Part shown: positions 8,535-17,137 of the stretch, in pieces
Position numbering within the stretch: the stretch's first letter is position 1
Layout: each line of letters begins with the position of its first letter
Notes under the pieces: generated by a model
What the model was told of the DNA's origin: nothing
Databases searched by the model: none
Seen by the model: the letters and a program-made list of their open reading frames with translations, nothing else
Program-made: the position numbers and the translations under genes
Source: Phycisphaerales bacterium
Lineage (GTDB): Bacteria; Planctomycetota; Phycisphaerae; Phycisphaerales; UBA1924
Assembly (NCBI GenBank): GCA_030680655.1
Contig: JAUXUZ010000424.1
Location: 1 to 18,793, forward strand
Length of the DNA stretch: 18,793 nucleotides
Direction: 5' to 3'

Positions 8535-8541
8535 GTTGATC

Positions 8542-10731
8542 GTGCGACAGATCTCGGCTTCGCGTGCGGCAGTTGTTCTCATGGCCATCCTGGCCGGTTC
8601 CTCCTTCTCCACCGCGATCGCGGCTGACGAGAAGACGCTCAAGGAGACCGAGAGCCAACTCCGCGACTATGTCCACTATGTCAAGATTGCCCGCTACGAC
8701 CTGGCCAACAGCTTTGGTCAGGCGGTCGTCGACAAGCTGGCCAAACCGATCGGCAAGGCCGAGGGCGAAGCCGCCGTCACACTGGGCGAGTTCGTGAACC
8801 TGCTCGAGAACGGCGGCGAGATCGGCCGCTTCGAAGACGCGGTCGGGCGCGGCGAGCGGATCGGCGAGATCGAGAGCGTCAGCTCTGCGCTGGCGAACGC
8901 CTACAGCAAGGGCAAGCTTGAGATCGCCCGCAACGCGTCTGAGATCACCAAGAGCATCGACCTGCTGACGGGCACGCAGCGCCAGCGTCTGGTCTCTCGC
9001 GAGCGACTGGCCGCGGCCGGCGAGTACGCGATGCCCCAGCTTCTCTCCGCCTTCCAGAAGCGTGACAACCCAGCCCTGATCGCGCAGGTCCGGCAACTGA
9101 TGGTTGACATGGGCCGCCAGGCCGCACGCCCGCTCCAAGCGGCTGTCGCGGGTCTTGACGAGGGCACCCAGGAGGCCGCCATCGGCGTGCTGGGCGACAT
9201 CCCGTACACCAGCAGCGTCGCGGTGCTCAACGACATCGCCAACACCAGCAAGCATGCGCAGTGCCGCAAGGCCGCGCTCCGCGCCCTTGCCAAGCTCGGC
9301 AAGTCCGGCGCGGGCAACGTGGCGGGCGAGTACCTCAACCTGGCCGAGGCTTACTACTCGGGTGCCGAGAGCCTGACCCCCTTCCCCAAGGACGATGCGC
9401 AGCTGGTCTGGTCGTACGACCCGCAGCTGGGCCTGACGGCGCGGGCCGTCGATACAACGGTTTTCCATGAGACCATGGCGATGCGCACCGCAGAAGGCGC
9501 GCTGCGGGCCGACGCCAAGAACCAGGCGGCTGTTTCGCTCTGGCTCGCGGCCAATTTTTCGCGTGAGCTCAACGCACCCAAGGACTACGTCAACCCGCTC
9601 TACAAAGAACGGCCCGAGCCGATGTTCTACGCCGCCGCGGCGGGCACCGACGCTCTGCAGGCCGTTCTGGCACGGGCCTTGGACACCAAGGACGCTCAGC
9701 TTGCCCGCAAGGCGATTTCCGCGCTGGGCAAGACGGCAGGCCCTTCGGCGCTCAAGGCCGGAAAGGGTCGCAACGCTCTTATCGAGGCTCTTCGCTTCCC
9801 CAACCGGCGCGTGCAGACAGACGCGGCCCTGGTGCTGGCGGCCGCGAGCGGGAACCAGACGTTTGACGGCGCCGAGCGCGTCGTGCCCGTGCTGGCGAGC
9901 GCCGTCCGCGAGGCCGGTGCCAAGTACGCCCTGGTGGTCGCCACCGACGGCGAGAAGAGCAAGATGATCGGCGACGGGCTGCGGGCCATGGGCTACACCG
10001 TGCTTCCCCCGGCGGCCACATCGGGCGACGTTGAGGGCTCGGTCTCGGCGGTCGCCGGAGTGGACCTGGTGATTACCTCGCTGCCCGCCAAGGAGACCGC
10101 CGGCGTGGTCTCGACCGTCCGCAGCCACAGCAAGCTTTCGCCTTCGCCGGTGCTGGTCATGACCGACCTTGACGGCGTCAACGAGCTCGGCGGCCGCTAC
10201 GACCGTGACGTGATGGTGCGGATTGCCCGCACAGGCATCAGCGCCGACCAGGCGGCAGAGGCGGTTCGGCAGATCACGGCGGCGACGATCGGTGAAGCCC
10301 TGACCACCGACGAGGCGAGCGACTATCAGAACCGCTCGCTCGACGCGATCAAGGCCGTGGCGATGAGCGGCTCGACCGCCTACGCCGTGGGTGACGCGAC
10401 GGCCCCGCTCGCCTCAGCGATGACTGATGCGAAGGGGAGCCTGAAACTCAAGATCGCCGACGTCCTGTCCATGATCGCCGAAAAGAAGGCTCAGCAGGCG
10501 ATCGTCGATGCGGCCCTCGCCGCTGATGGCGCTGAGATGATCGCCCTGGTCAACTCGGCAACCGCGAGCGCTAAGCGTCACGGCAACATGCTCGACGAAC
10601 GGCAGGTCAAGCGTCTGCTCGACGCGGCGGGCAAGACGACCACCGGCGAGGCCGGCACGGCCCTGTCGGCCCTGCTCGGGGCGCTCAACCTGCAGAGCGA
10701 CCGGATCGTGCCGCTGATCCTCGCCAAGTAA
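8542..10731 (+). CDS. Secreted HEAT-repeat protein with embedded pseudo-receiver domain
   Basis: This is a 729-residue exported protein of unknown role. GTG 8542 is chosen because AAGGAG lies six bases upstream and the product then begins with a clean signal peptide: MRQISASR, a hydrophobic stretch, and cleavage after AIA at about residue 27. Residues about 140-290 and 340-450 show alternating helices with Ala/Leu-rich repeats of HEAT/armadillo style, for example ALIEALRFPNRRVQTDAALV. Residues about 460-580 read as a response-regulator receiver fold: KYALVVATDG, GYTVLPPA, DLVITSLP, PVLVMTD. Ser513 occupies the position of the phosphate-accepting Asp and the acidic pocket is mostly lost, so phosphorylation is unlikely. 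More helical repeats follow to the end. HEAT solenoids usually bind other proteins; the partner is unknown. It is followed by a strong terminator, so it is probably transcribed alone. Confidence 0.85.
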   Translation: MRQISASRAAVVLMAILAGSSFSTAIAADEKTLKETESQLRDYVHYVKIARYDLANSFGQAVVDKLAKPIGKAEGEAAVTLGEFVNLLENGGEIGRFEDAVGRGERIGEIESVSSALANAYSKGKLEIARNASEITKSIDLLTGTQRQRLVSRERLAAAGEYAMPQLLSAFQKRDNPALIAQVRQLMVDMGRQAARPLQAAVAGLDEGTQEAAIGVLGDIPYTSSVAVLNDIANTSKHAQCRKAALRALAKLGKSGAGNVAGEYLNLAEAYYSGAESLTPFPKDDAQLVWSYDPQLGLTARAVDTTVFHETMAMRTAEGALRADAKNQAAVSLWLAANFSRELNAPKDYVNPLYKERPEPMFYAAAAGTDALQAVLARALDTKDAQLARKAISALGKTAGPSALKAGKGRNALIEALRFPNRRVQTDAALVLAAASGNQTFDGAERVVPVLASAVREAGAKYALVVATDGEKSKMIGDGLRAMGYTVLPPAATSGDVEGSVSAVAGVDLVITSLPAKETAGVVSTVRSHSKLSPSPVLVMTDLDGVNELGGRYDRDVMVRIARTGISADQAAEAVRQITAATIGEALTTDEASDYQNRSLDAIKAVAMSGSTAYAVGDATAPLASAMTDAKGSLKLKIADVLSMIAEKKAQQAIVDAALAADGAEMIALVNSATASAKRHGNMLDERQVKRLLDAAGKTTTGEAGTALSALLGALNLQSDRIVPLILAK

Positions 10732-10759
10732 CAGGCCGCAGAACTGGAACACAATTGAA

Positions 10760-10787
10760 AAGGCCGGCACCCCGCGGTGCCGGCCTT
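10760..10787. terminator. Intrinsic terminator, probably bidirectional
   Basis: AAGGCCGGCACC (10760-10771) pairs exactly with GGTGCCGGCCTT (10776-10787) around the loop CCGC, a 12-bp GC-rich stem. On the + strand it is followed by TTGTTTGTTT, ending the HEAT-protein transcript 28 bases after its stop codon. On the - strand the stem is followed by a run of four T, so it can also stop the opposing DUF4139 transcript, whose stop codon is 30 bases away. Confidence 0.93.
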
Positions 10788-10816
10788 GTTTGTTTCAGGT
10801 GCCACTGCGCTGCGGG

Positions 10817-13030
10817 CTACTGGATGTTCAAGCCAGCGAGGTAGCCGTTGAACTCGTTGCGGGCCGTCTCAAGCTCCGACGCCGTCGCCGCCTTGAGTCG
10901 CTCCAGCCCATCGAGCTTCTCGCTCGCCTTGCCCAGGCGCGTTGAGAACGTCGCGTAGTTGGGGTTCTGGCGGTCGAGCTTGTTCATCATGTCAACCAGC
11001 TGGCTCTGGTCGCGCTTGGTGGTCTCGATCGCCTGGTCGGTCTCTGCGGCGCGGCGCTGCAGGTCGTTGATCACGCCCTGCCGGCGCCCCGCCTCGGTGA
11101 TCGCGTCCAGCACGGCCTTTGAGATCTTCCCCTGCTGCTGGTACGTCAGCAGCGACTTCACGTCGTAGTCGAACACGCCGATCTGGCTGACGTCGGTGCG
11201 CTCCTGGATGACCTTCGTTGCCACCGTCTTGCTCGCCTCGACGGCGAGGTTGAAGCGGTAGAGGCCCTGCGTCTCCTCCGCGGCCTTGACGTCCTTGAGC
11301 TCCCAGCCGTCCATCTTGGGGTGCTCGAGCACGATGTTCCGGCCGCGTTTGGCGTCCTTGTTGTCGAACACGTACTCCACGCCCTGGATGACCTTGCTGG
11401 TGCGCATCAGCAGCCCGTTGACGAACTTGAACGAGGTGATGTTCCACTCGTTGACCGGCTTGGTCACCACAGCCACATCCAGGTCGAGGGCGTAGGCGAT
11501 CAGCCGTTTGTCGCCGGCGGAGACCTGCCCGACCTGGGCATCGCCCGCGTAGGCCGCGCCGTCGTAGACCGCTAGGGGGCCAGGCAGCAGCTGCCCGCCC
11601 GACGAGTTGGTGATCTCGGCGCCGCGCATCGGGTGGTCGGCGCGGTCGGCCATGTTGTAGATGCTCACCCGCCTGCCCTGGATGTTGGCGTCGATGATCG
11701 GGATCATCGCCGAACGCTGCCGCTCGATGGTGACCGGGTTGCTCAGGGTGTACTGGAACACCTCGCCAACCTCGCCCCCCTTCGCGACCGAGCGGCCGCC
11801 GTAGTCGGCCATGTCAGAGCCGGTGACGTCAAAGTCGCTGCCGGCTCGGCCGCCGCCGGAGCCGGGGCGGCTTGCGGCACCGAGCGCTGAGCTTGCTTTG
11901 CGAGCTGCAAACTCCATCGGCGCCGCGGCCGGGGCGGCAGGCGACCTTGGGTCGGAGAGCATCATCTTGTCTTTCTCCGCATCACGGCGGGCGAGTTCGA
12001 CTCTGGCGGTTGCCGCGTCGGTCCCTCCCCCGTATTCCTTGGGCATCACGCCCGCAACCGTCGGCACGGGGATCTCTGGCCGCCAGACGTACATGGGCTC
12101 GGAGATGTCCATCTTGAAGCTGACCGGACGCCCCGAAACCAGCGAGAGCTTGACGTTATTCCAGTCGTTGTCGGTCACGTTCTCAACCAGCGCCCACCCC
12201 TTCAGCACCGGCGCGATATCGGTCGGGTCGGGCTTGGTCGGATCGACCGACTCGGGCAGCAGGAGGCGGTAGGACGCCTTCCACACGGGCGACTCGTGCA
12301 CGTACGCCACGGCGATTCGGCGCGATCCTTCGCCAGAGAGCGAGAAATCGAGCGACTTGATCCGCTCGGCGCGGCTGTCGGCCAGCGCCGCCAGCGCCTT
12401 GTTCATCTCCTCGGCGATCTTGGCATCGTTGATCGTGAAGTTCTGCACGTCGGTCACCGTGACGGACTTGATGCCCCCCGCCGTGATCAGGTTCACCACG
12501 GGCGTGTCGATCACCTGCCCCTTGTCGCCCGCGGACACTTTGCGCGACTCGACCGAGAGCACCGTGCCGGTGAACTCGCCCGTTGACGTCTTCAGCGTGA
12601 CCGGCGTGCCCCGCAGCCGTTCCAGCAGAGACGGCAGGCTCGGGTTGTCGCCGATGTTGATCGAGAACGACCGCAGACGCCGGTCCAGCGGGTCCTTGCT
12701 GGCGAAGCTCACGGCGTCGATCCGGCCCTTGTCCAGGTCGAGCACCTGCATGCTCTTGAGCACATCGTTGATCTGGTTGACGTCAAACCGCAGGCTCACG
12801 CGCTGGGACCCGTCGACCACGCCCTTCCTCAGAAAATACCCCACTCCTGAGCGGTAAAGCGTGATGTCGGTGACGGGGAGGTCCTTGGCCTCGGCCGCAG
12901 TCTGCTGCGGCTTTGCCTGGCCAGATGGCTGCTGCGCGGCCACCAGCGTGGGAAAGGAGAGGCTCAGCCCGGCGATTGCGGTAAGGACAAGCGTGCGAGT
13001 GGTTAATCTGGCGTGTGAGAGAATCGGCAT
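10817..13030 (-). CDS. Secreted DUF4139-domain protein
   Basis: The 737-residue product starts at ATG 13030, backed by AGGAG (13041-13037) six bases upstream, and opens with a signal peptide ending near LVAA|QQ (residue 32). It begins its mature part with VTDITLYRSGVGYFLRKG, followed by beta-rich sequence with ESPVWKASYRLLL and LVENVTDNDWNNVKLSLVSGRP. These are characteristic of DUF4139/mucoidy-inhibitor-A-like proteins, whose function is unknown. A low-complexity Ala/Pro/Gly/Ser linker (about 355-420) splits the conserved region, and the last 90 or so residues are a likely coiled coil (DLQRRAAETDQAIETTKRDQ). The open frame continues upstream far past the start, but that part is antisense to the dehydrogenase gene. 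No membrane anchor is seen after the signal, so it should be periplasmic or exported. It faces the terminator at its 3' end. Confidence 0.86.
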   Translation of the reverse strand: MPILSHARLTTRTLVLTAIAGLSLSFPTLVAAQQPSGQAKPQQTAAEAKDLPVTDITLYRSGVGYFLRKGVVDGSQRVSLRFDVNQINDVLKSMQVLDLDKGRIDAVSFASKDPLDRRLRSFSINIGDNPSLPSLLERLRGTPVTLKTSTGEFTGTVLSVESRKVSAGDKGQVIDTPVVNLITAGGIKSVTVTDVQNFTINDAKIAEEMNKALAALADSRAERIKSLDFSLSGEGSRRIAVAYVHESPVWKASYRLLLPESVDPTKPDPTDIAPVLKGWALVENVTDNDWNNVKLSLVSGRPVSFKMDISEPMYVWRPEIPVPTVAGVMPKEYGGGTDAATARVELARRDAEKDKMMLSDPRSPAAPAAAPMEFAARKASSALGAASRPGSGGGRAGSDFDVTGSDMADYGGRSVAKGGEVGEVFQYTLSNPVTIERQRSAMIPIIDANIQGRRVSIYNMADRADHPMRGAEITNSSGGQLLPGPLAVYDGAAYAGDAQVGQVSAGDKRLIAYALDLDVAVVTKPVNEWNITSFKFVNGLLMRTSKVIQGVEYVFDNKDAKRGRNIVLEHPKMDGWELKDVKAAEETQGLYRFNLAVEASKTVATKVIQERTDVSQIGVFDYDVKSLLTYQQQGKISKAVLDAITEAGRRQGVINDLQRRAAETDQAIETTKRDQSQLVDMMNKLDRQNPNYATFSTRLGKASEKLDGLERLKAATASELETARNEFNGYLAGLNIQ

Positions 13031-13174
13031 GGGTTGCTCCTGAAAGTTCCGAACTTGGACGGGCTGGAGGCCTGATCGGTTCACTATTGTGACCAAACCG
13101 TGCCCCGGATGCAGGCCGGGCCGGTAAGTGGTCCAGTGTGGGGCCAGTCCGGGCCGATTGATGGTCATCGATCC

Positions 13175-16100
13175 ATGCAGCTCCCCGTGCTGAACAATTC
13201 TTCGCCTTCTGCCGGCCAGGGTGCCGGATTGTCCGACACGCTCGCCAAAGAGCTGGCGGCGGCCATCTCCGGGCACGGGTCGCTCAGGTTGAGCAGGCAC
13301 GACCGTCTGCTCTACGCGACCGATGCCTCGATGTATCAGGTTGAGCCGCTGGCCGTGGTCATTCCTGACGATGCCACGGGTGTCGAGCGGGCCGTCGCCT
13401 GGTGCGACGAGCACACCCTGGGTGTGCTGCCGCGCGGCGGTGGGACCAGCCTGGCCGGTCAGTGCACCGGCCGAGCGGTTGTCATCGACACGAGCGCATC
13501 GATGCGACGGCTTGGCCAGATCGAAGGTGATGCCGTCTGGGCTGAAGCCGGGTGCGTGATCGATGAGATCAACGCTGAACTGGCGCGCCGGGCCCACGAG
13601 GCTGGGACGCAGACGTTGTTCTTCCCCCCCGATCCCGCGACCGCGGCTCAGGCGTGCGTGGGCGGGTGCATCGGCAACAACGCGTCGGGCTCTCGCTCGA
13701 TCAAGTACGGGCGGACCGTTGACAGCATCGCTGAGATTGACGCGGTCCTCAGCAGCGGGGCGCGGGTGGTCTTCAAGGCCGGCGCGGGGCGGCTCGACCC
13801 GATGGCGCTGAAGCTCGCGGAGGGAGTGACGCGGATCGTGCGTGCGAACGAGCGGCTGATCCGAGAGCGCTATGCAAAGACACTCCGCCGAAACGCTGGT
13901 TACGCCCTTGACATGATCCTCGCGCAGCTTGACGCGGGTGCCGAGCCCGACGACCTGGACCTTACGAAACTGCTCTGCGGGAGCGAGGGAACGCTCGCGC
14001 TCACTGTGGCCGCGAGACTCAAGCTCGCCCGCCTGCCCAAGATGAGAGGCCTCGCGCTGGTCAGCTTCGCCAGCATCGACGGGGCGATCGAGTCGGTCCT
14101 GCCCCTGCTGGGAACCGGTGTGAGCGCGGTCGAACTGGTTGACGATGTGGTCATCGAAGCCGCCCTCCACAACATCGAGTGCCGCGAGTACGTCAGGGCC
14201 TTTCCGCCTGTCAACGGTCAGCCGCCCCGCGCCGTGCTCTACGTTGAGTATCAGGAAGAGACTCAGGAAACTCTGGGCGAGCGCCTGTCGAAGGTCGCGA
14301 GCGTGCTCCCAGTGGGCACGCCGATCAGGCTTGTCACCGATGCCGCTGGCATGAACAACGCCTGGAAACTGCGCAAGTCCGGCGAGCCGCTGCTTCACGG
14401 CCTCCCCGGTGATCGCAAGCCGTTGACGTTTGTTGAAGACAACGCCGTGCCTCCGCAGAGCCTCGGCCTGTTTGTGCGCGAGTTCCGAAGGATCATCGAG
14501 CGCGAAGGGACGCGGGCCGCGTTCTGGGCGCACGCCTCCGTCGGTGTGCTGCACGTGCGCCCGTTGCTCAACCCTCACAGCGAGGCCGACCTGGAAAGGC
14601 TCCAACGCATTGCCGTCGAGGCCGCCGACCTGGCCAGGGCCTGCGGCGGTGTGATGAGCGGCGAGCACGGGGACGGCCGCGTGCGCGGTCCGCTGCTTGA
14701 GCGGTTCTACGGGCCTGAGCTGATGCGGGCGTTTCGCGAGGTCAAGCAGCTGTTTGACCCACGCGGGGTCCTCAATCCCGGCAACATCGTTGCGCCAGGC
14801 CCGGTCAGCTCGATCGTCGAACGCACGCGCATCGAGCCGCAGCGCGGCTCAGTCGAAGCACAGAAGAAACCGACCGTGCCAAGCGTGAGTACGTACTTTG
14901 AGTACGGCGACCACCACGGCTTTGCGGGGGCCGTCGAACGCTGCAACGGCGCCGGCGTCTGCCGCAAGCAGAGCGGCGGTACCATGTGCCCATCCTACCG
15001 CGGCACCGCCGACGAGCGCCACAGCACGCGCGGCAGGGGCAACGCCCTGCGCCTCGCCATCACCGGGCAACTCTCAGCTGACGAGGCGGTCGGGCCCGCG
15101 TGGGGTGATACCGAGACGATCAAGACGCTGGACCTCTGCCTTTCGTGCAAGGCGTGCAAGGCCGAGTGTCCGAGCAATGTCGATATTGCGCGGCTTAAGG
15201 CCGAGTACACCGCGCAGAGATACAAGCATGAGGGGCGTGTCCCGCTCAGCGCATGGGCGACAGGGCACGTGCGGCTGTTGAACCAGCTGGGTTCGCTCAC
15301 ACCGGGATTTGCGAACTGGGCAGCTGCGAGCGGGCCAGGAAGGTGGCTGGCCGAGAAAGTGCTCAGGATCGACCGTCGGCGACCGCTGCCGCGCTTCGCC
15401 AGAAGCCTGAAGCGGCAATGGGAAGGGGGGGCTGCGGCGGGGAGTGATGGGCCGCGGGTTGCGCTCTTTGGCGACTGTTTTACCTCGTACAGCGAGCCGC
15501 AGATCGGACTCGCCGCCCGGCGCGTGCTTGAGCACCTGGGCTACAGCGTCATGCTTCCCGGGCACGGCTGCTGCGCCCGCAGCATGATCTCCGTCGGTAT
15601 GCTGCCCGCTGCGATCGAGACGATCGACGCGACGGTCGAGCAACTGCGGCCGTTGATCGAAGACGAGGCGGTGGGGGCGATCCTCTTCCTGGAACCCTCC
15701 TGCCTGAGCGCGGTGAAGGACGACTGGCTTCAGTTGAAGTGCCGCTCATCAAGGGCGCTGCGTGAGCGCCTCGCAGAGAAGTCGATGCTGGTCGAGCAGT
15801 TCATCGACGCAGCGTGGGACCGCCACCCCAGGCGACCGGAGGTGCGTGCGAGCGCGGAGCACATTGCGCTCCACGCCCACTGCCACCAGAAAGCGCTCTG
15901 GGGCGCCGAGTCTTCGGCCGCCATGCTCCGTCGCTTCGTCGGTGATCGGTTGACCACGCTGGCGACCGGCTGTTGCGGCATGGCCGGCAGCTTCGGCTAC
16001 GACAAGGACAAGTTCAATCTCTCGATGGCCATCGCCAGGCTCCCGGCGCATCAAGGCGGCGTCATCGATGCGATCGACAGGGCACCTGGCGGAACCGCCA

Positions 16101-16213
16101 GGGTCGTCTGTGCAACGGGTACGTCCTGCCGGCACCAGATCGCCGACGCGACCGAAGGCAAGCAGGCGGCGATCCACCCGATTGAACTGATCGACCGCAT
16201 CCTCGTTCCCTGA
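13175..16213 (+). CDS. Single-chain FAD/iron-sulfur 2-hydroxyacid dehydrogenase (YdiJ/GlcD type)
   Basis: A roughly 1012-residue fusion of a flavin oxidoreductase with an iron-sulfur electron-transfer module, laid out like E. coli YdiJ (D-2-hydroxyglutarate dehydrogenase) and related D-lactate/glycolate dehydrogenases. The PCMH-type FAD domain spans about 55-230 (LPRGGGTSLAGQCTGRAVVI; GGCIGNNASGSRSIKYGRT), and the FAD-oxidase C domain about 230-525 (MSGEHGDGRVRGPLL). A first cluster motif CNGAGVCRKQSGGTMCPSY lies at about 590-607 and a second, CLSCKACKAECP, at about 654-665. CCG-type cysteine domains follow (HGCCARSM near 797; AHCHQKALWG near 902; GCCGMAGSFGYD near 932). The substrate is probably a D-2-hydroxyacid; which one cannot be told. 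ATG 13175 is chosen by homology to family openings; in-frame GTG 13100 or ATG 13109 are possible, and none has a clear ribosome-binding site. It ends six bases from pssA, tail to tail. Confidence 0.9.
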   Translation: MQLPVLNNSSPSAGQGAGLSDTLAKELAAAISGHGSLRLSRHDRLLYATDASMYQVEPLAVVIPDDATGVERAVAWCDEHTLGVLPRGGGTSLAGQCTGRAVVIDTSASMRRLGQIEGDAVWAEAGCVIDEINAELARRAHEAGTQTLFFPPDPATAAQACVGGCIGNNASGSRSIKYGRTVDSIAEIDAVLSSGARVVFKAGAGRLDPMALKLAEGVTRIVRANERLIRERYAKTLRRNAGYALDMILAQLDAGAEPDDLDLTKLLCGSEGTLALTVAARLKLARLPKMRGLALVSFASIDGAIESVLPLLGTGVSAVELVDDVVIEAALHNIECREYVRAFPPVNGQPPRAVLYVEYQEETQETLGERLSKVASVLPVGTPIRLVTDAAGMNNAWKLRKSGEPLLHGLPGDRKPLTFVEDNAVPPQSLGLFVREFRRIIEREGTRAAFWAHASVGVLHVRPLLNPHSEADLERLQRIAVEAADLARACGGVMSGEHGDGRVRGPLLERFYGPELMRAFREVKQLFDPRGVLNPGNIVAPGPVSSIVERTRIEPQRGSVEAQKKPTVPSVSTYFEYGDHHGFAGAVERCNGAGVCRKQSGGTMCPSYRGTADERHSTRGRGNALRLAITGQLSADEAVGPAWGDTETIKTLDLCLSCKACKAECPSNVDIARLKAEYTAQRYKHEGRVPLSAWATGHVRLLNQLGSLTPGFANWAAASGPGRWLAEKVLRIDRRRPLPRFARSLKRQWEGGAAAGSDGPRVALFGDCFTSYSEPQIGLAARRVLEHLGYSVMLPGHGCCARSMISVGMLPAAIETIDATVEQLRPLIEDEAVGAILFLEPSCLSAVKDDWLQLKCRSSRALRERLAEKSMLVEQFIDAAWDRHPRRPEVRASAEHIALHAHCHQKALWGAESSAAMLRRFVGDRLTTLATGCCGMAGSFGYDKDKFNLSMAIARLPAHQGGVIDAIDRAPGGTARVVCATGTSCRHQIADATEGKQAAIHPIELIDRILVP

Positions 16214-16219
16214 ATCGCC

Positions 16220-17119
16220 TCAAGCCGCCGACAGTTGCTTGGCGCGGTACATGCTCAGCGGCAGGCTCAGCACGTAGATCGCTGCCAGAACGCTCAGCGT
16301 AAGCCACGTGTCCTTGATCATGCAGGCGGCGATCAGCCCGACGCCAACCATCAGCACCGGCAGCAGTCTGCGGCTGATCTTCACGTGCTTGACCGACGCC
16401 ATGGGGATCGTGCTCACCATGAGGCCAGCCACCAGCAGCGTGTAGGCGACAACGCTCCAGAGCAGCCAGGGATGGGTCCAGTCAACGCCAAAGCGCAAAC
16501 CGACAATCTGGCTCAGCGACAGCATGACGGGGATCAGCACAACGAACGCGGCCGCCGGCGCCGGCAGGCCCGAGAAGAACCTGCTGACCGGCGCAGCGGC
16601 GTTCTTCTTCTTCGCCTGTACCGTGAATCGAGCCAGGCGGATGGCGGCGCACATCGAGTAAATGACCGATACCCCGTAGCCGAACTCCTCTGCCTCAAAG
16701 AGCCGCCACTTGAACAAGATGAACGCCGGCGCGACGCCGAAAGAGACAAAGTCGGCGATGGAGTCGAACTTCTCTCCGAATCGGCTGGTGACCTTCAGCA
16801 TCCGGGCCATCCGTCCGTCGAAGCCGTCGAGCAGGAACGACATGCCGATCAGCGCGATCGCCGTCGCCAGGTGCTTCTCGGGCGACCACCCCGGGATCGG
16901 GCTAAACGGCAGCCCCGCGGGCGCGTTGGGGTTGTACTTGAGCGCAAAGTAGATGCTCGCGAGCCCGCAGCAGAACGCGCCCCCGGTCATCATGTTGGGG
17001 ATCAGCTTGCGCAGCTCAACCTCGCGCCGCGAGCGACCCAGCGGATCGTTGAACGGGTTCGAGTCACCGCCCTTGGGCTCTGTCATCTTGGCTTCCAGGT
17101 TCGTGGTGGGGGTGCTCAT
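16220..17119 (-). CDS. pssA: CDP-diacylglycerol-serine O-phosphatidyltransferase
   Basis: PssA makes phosphatidylserine from CDP-diacylglycerol and serine in the membrane. The CDP-alcohol phosphotransferase signature D-G-x2-A-R-x8-G-x3-D-x3-D is intact: Asp101-Gly102, Ala105-Arg106, Gly115, Asp119, Asp123. Hydrophobic segments flank it and fill the C-terminal half, giving about seven or eight membrane spans. At 299 residues it is slightly long because of a hydrophilic N-terminal extension of about 35 residues. ATG 17119 is 18 bases downstream of the psd stop codon; ATG 17086, preceded by GGAAG, is an alternative that would drop 11 residues. It follows psd in the same direction, so serine-lipid synthesis and its decarboxylation are cotranscribed. 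Confidence 0.95.
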   Translation of the reverse strand: MSTPTTNLEAKMTEPKGGDSNPFNDPLGRSRREVELRKLIPNMMTGGAFCCGLASIYFALKYNPNAPAGLPFSPIPGWSPEKHLATAIALIGMSFLLDGFDGRMARMLKVTSRFGEKFDSIADFVSFGVAPAFILFKWRLFEAEEFGYGVSVIYSMCAAIRLARFTVQAKKKNAAAPVSRFFSGLPAPAAAFVVLIPVMLSLSQIVGLRFGVDWTHPWLLWSVVAYTLLVAGLMVSTIPMASVKHVKISRRLLPVLMVGVGLIAACMIKDTWLTLSVLAAIYVLSLPLSMYRAKQLSAA

Positions 17120-17137
17120 GGTGATACTGCCCGGGAT

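Larger units (their letters stand above)
8139..8541. other. Gene-free divergent interval with inverted and tandem repeats
   Basis: I see no credible gene in these 403 bases; the short open frames have shadow-like composition. What is present: a 4-bp GCGC stem at 8173-8184 in the regulator leader; an imperfect palindrome around 8281-8296; a 6-bp stem CGGAGA/TCTCCG with loop ACCG at 8311-8326; a strong 13-bp inverted repeat at 8343-8390; and a 15-bp tandem duplication at 8505-8534. It must hold the promoters of the divergent regulator and HEAT-repeat genes. I could not identify convincing -35/-10 elements for either. Confidence 0.6.

Noticed and set aside
8524..10128. Open frame of about 534 codons antisense to the HEAT-protein gene
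   Set aside because: Its composition is that of a shadow frame and it lacks a ribosome-binding site. The + strand frame has a signal peptide and a strong Shine-Dalgarno.
13078..13094. Imperfect palindrome GGTTCAC-TATT-GTGACC in the divergent DUF4139/dehydrogenase interval
   Set aside because: The arms match only with a one-base bulge and there is no second copy, so it is too weak to call an operator.
13031..14668. Upstream extension of the DUF4139 reading frame (to about 1283 codons)
   Set aside because: The extra part is antisense to the dehydrogenase, has shadow-like composition, and the ATG at 13030 has both a good ribosome-binding site and a signal peptide.
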